A stretch of 29,096 bases of DNA from assembly GCA_032250895.1 (NCBI GenBank), contig JAVVEZ010000043.1:1-29096 (forward strand). The letters are read 5' to 3'. Each line of letters opens with the position of its first letter. The stretch's first letter is position 1. The stretch comes from JAVVEZ01 sp032250895. GTDB taxonomy: Bacteria > Pseudomonadota > Gammaproteobacteria > Pseudomonadales > Pseudohongiellaceae. Positions 1 through 7,359 of this stretch are shown here, in pieces. The notes under the pieces are model-generated. The model was not told the origin of the DNA and ran no database searches. It saw only the letters and a program-made list of their open reading frames with translations. Both the position numbers and the translations under genes were made by a program.

Positions 1-1
1 G

Positions 2-1351
2 GTGCCTGCGCAACTGCAGGGCACTTTCCACCGCGTGCATCCGGACCAGCAATTTCCACCCCTGTTCGAGGACGATCAGTTCTTCAACGGCGATGGCATG
101 ATCTCCCTGTTTCATTTCCGCAACGGCCGCGTGGATTTCAAGCAGCGCTATGCCCGCACCGACAAATTCAAACTGGAGCGGGAGGCCGGCAAGGCCTTGT
201 TCGGTGCCTATCGCAATCCACTGACCGACGATCCCTCCGTCAAGGGCCGGATTCGCGGCACCGCCAATACCAATGTCATCGTTCACGGCGGCGAACTCTA
301 CGCGCTGAAAGAGGACAGCCCGGCGCTGCTGATGGATCCGCTGACGCTGGAAACCAAAGGCTATACCGATTTCAAGGGTCGCTGCCACAGCCAGACCTTT
401 ACTGCGCACCCCAAGATCGACCCGCGCAGCGGCAACATGGTGGCCTTCAGTTACGCCTCCTCGGGGCTGCTGTCCCGCGATTGCACCTACATGGAGATCA
501 GCCCCACCGGCGAATTGCTGCGCGAAGTGTGGTTCGAGGTGCCCTACTACTGCATGATGCACGATTTTGGTGTGACCGAAGATTATGCCGTGTTTCATAT
601 CGTGCCCATCATCTCCAACTGGGAACGGCTGGAGGCGGGCCTGCCTCATTTCGGCTTCGACACCACCCAGCCGGTCTGGCTGGGAGTACTGCCGCGCACG
701 GGTGAGGGCAAGGACATGCGCTGGTTCAAGTCACCCAATCTGTTCTGCAGCCATGTGATGAATGCCTTCAACGATGGCACCAAGGTCTATTTCGACACCC
801 CGGTGGCCAAGAACAACATGTTCCCCTTTTTCCCCGATGTGCACGGCAAGCCCTTCAACGGGCCGGAATCCGCTTCTTTTCTGACCCGCTGGACCGTGGA
901 CATGAACAGCCCCGGCGAGACCTTTGAAAAATCCGAACGCATGACCGACATGATCGGCGAGTTTCCCCGCATCGATGATCGCTATGCCACCCAGGCCAAC
1001 AAGTATGGCTGGCTGCTGGTCACGGATCGCAGCCTGCCCTTCAACGGCCCCGGCAGCCGCGCCACCGGCCTGCTGCTGAACAAGATCGGCTTCATCGATT
1101 TTGCCACCGGCAAACAGTCGCAATGGTGGTGCGGTCCGGAATCCCTGATCCAGGAGCCCTGCTTCGTGCCGCGCGCGCCGGATGCACCGGAAGGCGATGG
1201 CTACCTGATTGCATTGGTGGACGATGTCGTGAGCAATTATTCGGATCTGGTGATTCTGGAAGCCCTCCACATAGAAGAAGGTCCCATCGCCCGCCTGAAG
1301 CTGCCCTTCCGGATTCGCCCCGGCCTGCATGGCAACTGGAAGAGCTTCTGA
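2..1351 (+). CDS. Carotenoid oxygenase / lignostilbene dioxygenase family protein (5' end outside window)
   Basis: This is a non-heme Fe(II) dioxygenase of the carotenoid cleavage oxygenase (RPE65/lignostilbene dioxygenase) family, which splits a C=C bond in carotenoids, stilbenes or related compounds. The frame runs in from the window edge. The visible 449 codons begin near the family's LxGTFxRVxP motif, so perhaps 30-40 N-terminal residues are missing and the GTG at base 2 is probably not the start. The four iron-binding histidines are visible in visible-residue numbering: H136 (AHPK), H187 (MMHDFG), H251 (SHVMNAF) and H443 (GLHGNW). Their spacing fits the family. No signal peptide can be judged. 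The gene ends 26 bases before the convergent protease gene, with no clear terminator between them. The substrate cannot be read from sequence; lignostilbene-type and carotenoid-type members look alike at this level. The family call is secure. Confidence 0.93.
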   Translation: MPAQLQGTFHRVHPDQQFPPLFEDDQFFNGDGMISLFHFRNGRVDFKQRYARTDKFKLEREAGKALFGAYRNPLTDDPSVKGRIRGTANTNVIVHGGELYALKEDSPALLMDPLTLETKGYTDFKGRCHSQTFTAHPKIDPRSGNMVAFSYASSGLLSRDCTYMEISPTGELLREVWFEVPYYCMMHDFGVTEDYAVFHIVPIISNWERLEAGLPHFGFDTTQPVWLGVLPRTGEGKDMRWFKSPNLFCSHVMNAFNDGTKVYFDTPVAKNNMFPFFPDVHGKPFNGPESASFLTRWTVDMNSPGETFEKSERMTDMIGEFPRIDDRYATQANKYGWLLVTDRSLPFNGPGSRATGLLLNKIGFIDFATGKQSQWWCGPESLIQEPCFVPRAPDAPEGDGYLIALVDDVVSNYSDLVILEALHIEEGPIARLKLPFRIRPGLHGNWKSF

Positions 1352-1377
1352 GCTGGGTTCTGTTTTTCTGAGTTCTA

Positions 1378-4158
1378 TTATTGCCAGCTGAAGTAGACTT
1401 TTACCTTTGCATCGGCGGGGGCCTGTTCGCCGGGCTGTGCCAGTTGAAAGCCCAGGCCGGCATTGGGAATGCTGGCACTGCCAAAGGGCAGGTGGGGATT
1501 CAGGTAGCGCGTTGGATCACTGTCGCTGAAACGGCTGACGGCGGGAAAGGAGACACTGTCCTTTTTCACCAGTTGCTGCTTTTCGATGCCATAGAATTGC
1601 AGGCCGGCAGCAAAATCCGCAAGCGCGAAGGGCGCATCTGCCGAGTGGGCATTGCGCAGCAGCCGGTCATAGAGGCGGTAGCTGATGCCGTCGCGACCCA
1701 GCCGCAGGTCAAAGAGGCTGCCCATGGCCTGGTAGGGTTCTCGGTCGGCTCCGGGCAGGTATTCATTGCTCAGGGTATAGCCATAGAGCAAGTGCTTGTC
1801 ACCAAAGCGCAGGCTCTCGCCCGGAGGGCCATTTTCCTGAACATCTGCGCAATGAGCTTTGTCCTGCCCGCTCAGATCCACCGGGTAGTAGGCCGCCCTG
1901 CGCTGGAAACACAGCACATCCAGAAAGCTTTCCCGGAGGAAGGGCTGGGCGGCTTCGTCAAAGTCGTAAAAGCGCCAGCCTTCGTCATCCCTGTAATACT
2001 TGTCCGGCACTGCAGGATAGGCAAACTCCTGCGGCCGGGCGTCCACCAACAGCAAAAAGCCCTGGCCCGGCCCGGATTCCGCCGGTTCGTTCTGGCTCCA
2101 CAGGTAGGAACCGTTGTAGTACCACAGCAGCACACCGGGACGGTAACGGAAGTCGATGGCTTCCATGACGCCGGTTTCAGGGTTTTTATAGAAGGTGAAG
2201 CCGGGTTTCGCCAGGCTGCCGTCATAGTTGTAGGCATTGGCAAATGTCTCGTAGGGGTCGCGGTATTCCAGCAGATAAAAATGCGGGACAGTGATGTCAT
2301 GGCTGCCACTGCTCAATGAGAAGCCGTCCACGCTCCAGCCCTGAAAGCCCGTGGACTCGAAGTCGTCGCGGAAATTCAGGGCCTCGATCTCGACATTGTC
2401 GATCAGAGCGCCGTCTTCCACGGCCGCCATATCGGCGAAGTAATGAAAGCGCAGCTCCACTTCCTGCCCCTGATAGGGGCCAAGATCGAATTCGGCATGC
2501 ACCCATTGCGGCTGCTGGCAGGGGTCGGCCGTAGCCGCGCCGACCCTGTCCTCCGCCAGCGCCTGTGCCACCGTGGGATCACAGCCTGCGGCCGTTTCCA
2601 CCCTGCCATCGCCGTCCAGATCACCGCTGCGCCCGGTAAAGCCGGGGAGCGTGCCGATGCCATCGTGGCCGCGCCGCGAGGACATGACGCTGTTGTTGTC
2701 CTGCGCTCCCGTCTTGTCGGTGGGCAGCAAGCGCTGGAAGTTCTCGCCATCGGTCGAGGCTTCGATGTAGAGATAATCCCAGTCCGCCTCGATACTGAAC
2801 CAGGCATCGAACGCCAGGCTCACGGCCTGCCCGCTGATCCCGCTCAGGTCGAAACGCCGGCTCAGATAGTGATTGAGGTCATTGCCCTGACCGGTGTAGG
2901 CCGCCTGTCGCCCATTGTTCGCTTGCAGCGGCCCCATCCGCAGTTTCCTGATTTTTGGCGGCAGGATGACCAGGGCGGCATCACACAGGCCCGCCGGATT
3001 CCCGATGCCCGGTTGCCCGGACCAGTCATTCATGGTCTTCAGGTAGAGCGATTGCAACTTGCCACCGCCGCCGTCGGGTGGCGAGATGATACAGGGCTTC
3101 AGCCAACCCAGTACCAGGCGGGACCAGGCGCTCATCTCCTGGGGCAGAGGACTACTCGTGGAACTCATCACCTCCCAGGAGGCCGTGGAGTTGCTGGTCT
3201 GCCGGGCATAGATATCGGGCAGGCCGATGGAATGGCCGAACTCGTGGATGAAGGTGGAAACCGTGGTGTATTCCGACTGCATGTTGTAATCATAGACCCA
3301 GAGGCCCGGTTTCAGGGCCACGCCGCCCCGGCGGTTGACATAGCCTTCCACCTCGGGGCCCTTGCCATTGTTTTTGGTCAGGGAGAAACGATGCGGCCAG
3401 ATGCGCTGGGCACATTCCTGCTCCTGGGGCTGAAGCTGCTCATAGAGATCGGCGGAAGCATTGACCGTGAATTTCTGATCCAGGCTGAACAAACCCTGGC
3501 ACGAAGACTGGCCCTTGCCGGCGAAGACCAGCACGAAGTGGTCGATATAGCCATCGGCTTCGGCACGGACCCCATCGCCATCGTAGTCCCCGGGATCCCA
3601 GACATCGAAATCCTCCCACGGAAAAGCCGGGTCCTGCTGATAGGCCAGGCTCAGCACATCTTCCACCAAGACTTCCGGGCGGACATCATTGCGCCACTGA
3701 CCGTCTGAATTCTGGATGGGTTTGCCGTAATACGCCGAGGGCTGTGGAACCGTCACCATCGGGAAGACCTCGCCCGTCACCAGAAAACGTCCCCGGGACT
3801 GATGCCGGTAATAATGGGTCAGCGTTCCCGGCGCCGGTGCATCGAGTTCATCCGAAAACAACAGGTCCTGAAAATATTGCCGGTTCTGTTCATCGGCATC
3901 CGGGGCAGAGCTGAAACGGTCGAAGTGACGATCGGCATACTGGACGGGGATGATCAACAGCCGGTGCGGCTGCTCCGCCGTGCTCAAGACCGGCGGGATG
4001 GCGTCCGATTTGATCTGGGGATTGCCCAGCTGATCGAGCTGCAGGGCCTGCAACTTGTGGATCATGTCCAGACTGTCGGCAGTCTGGGCCGGCAGCTCCC
4101 AGGCACTAAAAAGCGCGACCCCCAGCACCGCCAGCCTGAGCAATGTTCTGCCTGTCAT
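1378..4158 (-). CDS. Secreted M6 family (immune inhibitor A-like) zinc metalloprotease
   Basis: This is a 926-residue exported metallopeptidase. The ATG at 4158 is chosen over an adjacent upstream GTG because an AGGA ribosome site lies 6 bases before it. Residues 1-25 form a signal peptide (hydrophobic core, then a cleavage-like PAQ-T). The zinc motif HEFGHSIGLPD is at residues 305-315, giving H305, E306 and H309, with a following Asp as in M6 peptidases. A DxDGDG calcium-loop-like sequence lies before it and another follows at roughly residue 520. From about residue 420 to 600 the pattern resembles the InhA beta-sandwich region (YTGQGNDLNHYLSRRFDL, then a FDAWFSIEADWDYLYIEAS-type strand). 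The C-terminal 300 residues were not recognised. The gene starts 44 bases after the ankyrin gene on the same strand, so it may be the last gene of that operon. It is likely secreted or cell-surface; its substrate is unknown. Confidence 0.9.
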   Translation of the reverse strand: MTGRTLLRLAVLGVALFSAWELPAQTADSLDMIHKLQALQLDQLGNPQIKSDAIPPVLSTAEQPHRLLIIPVQYADRHFDRFSSAPDADEQNRQYFQDLLFSDELDAPAPGTLTHYYRHQSRGRFLVTGEVFPMVTVPQPSAYYGKPIQNSDGQWRNDVRPEVLVEDVLSLAYQQDPAFPWEDFDVWDPGDYDGDGVRAEADGYIDHFVLVFAGKGQSSCQGLFSLDQKFTVNASADLYEQLQPQEQECAQRIWPHRFSLTKNNGKGPEVEGYVNRRGGVALKPGLWVYDYNMQSEYTTVSTFIHEFGHSIGLPDIYARQTSNSTASWEVMSSTSSPLPQEMSAWSRLVLGWLKPCIISPPDGGGGKLQSLYLKTMNDWSGQPGIGNPAGLCDAALVILPPKIRKLRMGPLQANNGRQAAYTGQGNDLNHYLSRRFDLSGISGQAVSLAFDAWFSIEADWDYLYIEASTDGENFQRLLPTDKTGAQDNNSVMSSRRGHDGIGTLPGFTGRSGDLDGDGRVETAAGCDPTVAQALAEDRVGAATADPCQQPQWVHAEFDLGPYQGQEVELRFHYFADMAAVEDGALIDNVEIEALNFRDDFESTGFQGWSVDGFSLSSGSHDITVPHFYLLEYRDPYETFANAYNYDGSLAKPGFTFYKNPETGVMEAIDFRYRPGVLLWYYNGSYLWSQNEPAESGPGQGFLLLVDARPQEFAYPAVPDKYYRDDEGWRFYDFDEAAQPFLRESFLDVLCFQRRAAYYPVDLSGQDKAHCADVQENGPPGESLRFGDKHLLYGYTLSNEYLPGADREPYQAMGSLFDLRLGRDGISYRLYDRLLRNAHSADAPFALADFAAGLQFYGIEKQQLVKKDSVSFPAVSRFSDSDPTRYLNPHLPFGSASIPNAGLGFQLAQPGEQAPADAKVKVYFSWQ

Positions 4159-4202
4159 CACGTTTCCTGGTTCGAGGTCAGCACTCTTGTTCCGACAGTC
4201 GC

Positions 4203-5966
4203 CTATTTACACACATCGACGATACAGATGGACTCCAGTGTTCTGCCTTCCGGAGGCACTTCCATGCCCCTTGCCAGCATCAGTTTGCGGATCAGTGCCG
4301 CCGTTTCCGGATGTGCTTCGGCTGACTGCACTCCGATTCTCACCAGACCATCGGCGTAGTCGATCGCCTGCCAGGTGACGCCGGCCAGACGATGCAGCGT
4401 ATCGCGGCTGCCAATGTCGTGGGCTGCCAGGTCGGCACCCGCGTCCACCAGCATCTGCACAGCATAATTCCTGCCCTTGTGGGCTGCTCCCATCAGCGCC
4501 GTCCTGCCATCCTCGAGATCATGCACATTGACGTCGGCACCCAAATCCAGCAACAGCTGTAGGGCCTGCTTGTTGGCTTCCTCCGACCACTCATAGGTCA
4601 CACCCTCCACCCAGCCAATACCGGACGCCACCATCAACGGCGTGACACCATCACGGGTATAGATATTCGGGTCGGCCCCATGTTCCAGCAGTAACTTCAT
4701 CAAGGTCAGGTCGCTGGACTGCGCAGCCCGCAGAAAGGGCGTGGCGCCTTCTTCACGTAACCACTGATGGGTGAAAATCGTGCGGGTTTCGGTGCTGGAC
4801 TCCATCCGGATGTTGGGATCGGCACCGGCTGCCAGCAGCAAGCGGATGTAATCCAGATGGTCCATATCCGGTTTCCGGGTCGGGTAATCACCGCCCTCGA
4901 TATTGCGGTTATCGGTGGCGATATACAAAGGATTCCAGCCCCCTTCATTGGAAATGTTGGGGTTGGCGCCTTTTTCCAGCAGGTATTTGCCCATCTGGTA
5001 ATACCGGTTCTGGGTCGCTACCAGCAGCGCAGTCCAGCCAAATTCGCTGACCTGGTTGACATCCGCACCGGCTTCCACCAGGGCCTTGACAGAGGCCAAA
5101 TCACCTTCACGCACGGCAAACTGCAAGGCCGTCAGACCGCCCCACTGTTTTCTCGGTGGCGGCTGCACCCGGCCATCGGCGCCACTGGTTTCGGCTTCCC
5201 TGTTGAAATCCTCGACCAGCTCCTTGGGCAGGCGCTTCACCAGTTCTTCCCTGGTAAGGGCCACGATGGGCGAACCATCTGCAGCCAAATCCTTGGCACT
5301 TGCATCCAGCGAGGCACCGCCCTGTCCGGTGTTCAAATAAAAACCTCTGATTCTTTCCCGGGCCGTTGGTGCCAGATAGGGGTTACGGCCTGGCGCCGTC
5401 GTGCCTGAGTTCATCGCGATATCGGCGCCATTGGCCAGCAGCAGCTTCACTGCATCGGGATTTTTATAGGCCGCAGCCCACATCAGGGCTGTCGTGCCAC
5501 GCAGCTTCTCGGTCGCGTTGATATTGGCGCCGCGATCCAGAATCACCTGTATGGTGTCGGTGTTACCGGTGCGGGCCGCCATCATCAGCGGCGTTTCGCC
5601 ATTGGCCAGGGTCTGGTTGACACCGGCCCCGGCATCGAGCAGCATCCTTGTTATTTCAGCATTGCCAGCGATCGCAGCCAGGGCCAGAGGCGTCATTCCT
5701 TCCCGATTGCCGGCGGCAACATCGGCACCGGCATCGATGAGCCGTTTTACGATGTTGGCATCCTCATTGTAAACAGCCCAATGCAGGGCCGTGGAACCGT
5801 CCGTTTCCACCGCATTGACATCGACATTCTGGCGGATCAGGGTACGGACGACATCTGCCTGCTTGTTCACCACAGCCGTTCCCAGCTCACTCAGAGAGAA
5901 AGCTGCCTGAGCTGCCAGCATTGATACTGCCACTGCCGCCGCTATCACTGTCTTCTTCATGTTCAT
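4203..5966 (-). CDS. Exported ankyrin-repeat protein
   Basis: This 587-residue protein has a clear N-terminal signal peptide (MNMKK, then a hydrophobic stretch to about residue 23), so the ankyrin array is expected in the periplasm or outside the cell, not in the cytoplasm. About five ankyrin repeats occupy residues 25-188 (for example GSTALHWAV and GETPLMMAA). An 85-residue insert (about 190-275) follows, rich in charged residues and prolines. About six more repeats run from 277 to 517 (GWTALLVA, GVTPLMVA, GRTALMGAA). The tail has no repeat and ends CIVDVCK. Ankyrin arrays bind proteins; no catalytic domain is visible. It lies 47 bases downstream of the DUF1552 gene and just upstream of the M6 protease gene, same strand, which suggests a scaffold or inhibitor role with those products (inference). 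The start could be either ATG 5966 or ATG 5960. Confidence 0.92.
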   Translation of the reverse strand: MNMKKTVIAAAVAVSMLAAQAAFSLSELGTAVVNKQADVVRTLIRQNVDVNAVETDGSTALHWAVYNEDANIVKRLIDAGADVAAGNREGMTPLALAAIAGNAEITRMLLDAGAGVNQTLANGETPLMMAARTGNTDTIQVILDRGANINATEKLRGTTALMWAAAYKNPDAVKLLLANGADIAMNSGTTAPGRNPYLAPTARERIRGFYLNTGQGGASLDASAKDLAADGSPIVALTREELVKRLPKELVEDFNREAETSGADGRVQPPPRKQWGGLTALQFAVREGDLASVKALVEAGADVNQVSEFGWTALLVATQNRYYQMGKYLLEKGANPNISNEGGWNPLYIATDNRNIEGGDYPTRKPDMDHLDYIRLLLAAGADPNIRMESSTETRTIFTHQWLREEGATPFLRAAQSSDLTLMKLLLEHGADPNIYTRDGVTPLMVASGIGWVEGVTYEWSEEANKQALQLLLDLGADVNVHDLEDGRTALMGAAHKGRNYAVQMLVDAGADLAAHDIGSRDTLHRLAGVTWQAIDYADGLVRIGVQSAEAHPETAALIRKLMLARGMEVPPEGRTLESICIVDVCK

Positions 5967-6013
5967 GGCTTTTATCTCTATTCGATCCAGTCTAATCTTG
6001 AAAGTGTCCTGGT

Positions 6014-7357
6014 TTACACCAGCCCCGGAAGTCTGCCGGTAGCGTCACCCAGCGTGTCCTGATTCATATCAAACAAATCCAGAATACTCAGCAGCAGGTT
6101 GCCGGTGGGCACGGTCTTGCTCTCGAAGGCCAGGTGACGGTCACCCTTCAGCCTGCCGCCGGCACCGCCGATCAGGACATGCGGCACATCGTAGTGCAGA
6201 TGCTGGTTGGAGTTGCCCATATTGGAACCATACAGGGTCAGCGAGTTATCCAGCAGCGTGCCCTCGCCATCCTGAATGGATTTGAGCTTGTCGGCAAAGT
6301 AGGCCACCCTGCTGGCATGGTAACGGTTCAGAATGGCATATTGCGCCACCCGGCCAGGGTCTTCGGCGTGGTGGGAACCGCCATGGAAACTGATATCGGT
6401 GCCGCTTTCCGGATAGACGCGACCGGTCAGGTCCCGCGCCATCAACAGGGTGGCCACCCGGGTAATGTCAGCCTGGAAGGCCAGTGCCAGCAGGTCGAAT
6501 TGCAGTTTGATATGTTCATCAAAAGACTCCGGCACACCATAGGGCACGGCCATGCTGGGAACGGATGCAGACTGGGTCATGGCAATCTGCAGGCGCCTTT
6601 CGATTTCCCGCACGTCTTCAAAATACTGATCCAGGCGTACCCGGTCGGGAGCCGCGACCTGCATTTTCAGCTTGCTCAGATCCTCGGTTACCGAATCCAG
6701 AATGCTGCGCTGCTGGGCACGTCTGAGCGCACGCTCCTCGGGCGAACCGCCGCTGCCGAACATGCGCTCGAACACAACCTGCGGATTGATTTCCATTGGC
6801 AACGGCCGGGTGGGCGTGGCCCAGGAAATGGTATTGGTGTACACACAGCTGTAGCCTTCACCACAGTTGGTGGAATTTGAGCCGGGGTCTTCCACGGCCA
6901 GTTGCAGAGACGGCAGCAGATTGCTCTGCCCGATCTTCTGCGCCAGTAGCTGATCGATCGTCGTGGCCACCTGCACATCGGCACCGGAGGTTTTCTTGGG
7001 CTTGACCGCCGCCAGATAGGCGGAGGCCACAAAATGGTCGGCACCGGTCACTCCCGGGGGGTTCTCGGCAGATTGCGCCCACATGCCCGTGGTCAGAACC
7101 ACCTTGTCGCGCAAGTGCTCGAGGGGCTTCCAGATAAAGGGATACTCAAAGCCCGGCGCCGTGCTGTCCGGCTCCCAGTAACCCGGTGCGGCGCCATGAG
7201 GCAGGAAGATACCGGTAAAACGCGTCGGCGATAAGGCCTGGGCCTGTGCCAGGGACGCGAAGGCAGGCAGCATGGAATCCAGCAGCGGCAGGGCAAAGGC
7301 GGCTCCTGCCGTTTTCAGGAATTTTCTGCGCGGAATTGCTTTTTTGCTTACGAACAT
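6014..7357 (-). CDS. DUF1552 (HXXSHH motif) protein with twin-arginine signal
   Basis: This 447-residue protein has the domain of unknown function DUF1552. The family's HXXSHH signature is present as HGGSHH at residues 325-330. The N-terminus reads PRRKFLKTAGAAFALPLLDS, a typical Tat signal, so the protein is probably exported folded. Tat export often implies a cofactor, but none can be named here. The ATG at 7357 has GGAGG 9 bases upstream, inside the end of the preceding gene, and starts 2 bases after that gene's TAG, so the two are almost certainly co-transcribed and perhaps translationally coupled. DUF1552 genes are often paired with DUF1592-type genes in Planctomycetes, Verrucomicrobia, myxobacteria and some marine gammaproteobacteria. 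I know of no established biochemical role. Family assignment is strong; function is unknown. Confidence 0.9.
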   Translation of the reverse strand: MFVSKKAIPRRKFLKTAGAAFALPLLDSMLPAFASLAQAQALSPTRFTGIFLPHGAAPGYWEPDSTAPGFEYPFIWKPLEHLRDKVVLTTGMWAQSAENPPGVTGADHFVASAYLAAVKPKKTSGADVQVATTIDQLLAQKIGQSNLLPSLQLAVEDPGSNSTNCGEGYSCVYTNTISWATPTRPLPMEINPQVVFERMFGSGGSPEERALRRAQQRSILDSVTEDLSKLKMQVAAPDRVRLDQYFEDVREIERRLQIAMTQSASVPSMAVPYGVPESFDEHIKLQFDLLALAFQADITRVATLLMARDLTGRVYPESGTDISFHGGSHHAEDPGRVAQYAILNRYHASRVAYFADKLKSIQDGEGTLLDNSLTLYGSNMGNSNQHLHYDVPHVLIGGAGGRLKGDRHLAFESKTVPTGNLLLSILDLFDMNQDTLGDATGRLPGLV

Positions 7358-7359
7358 GA

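Noticed and set aside
2443..3708. Plus-strand frame (421 codons) opposite the M6 protease
   Set aside because: Shadow of a GC-rich real gene that has the zinc motif and a signal peptide.
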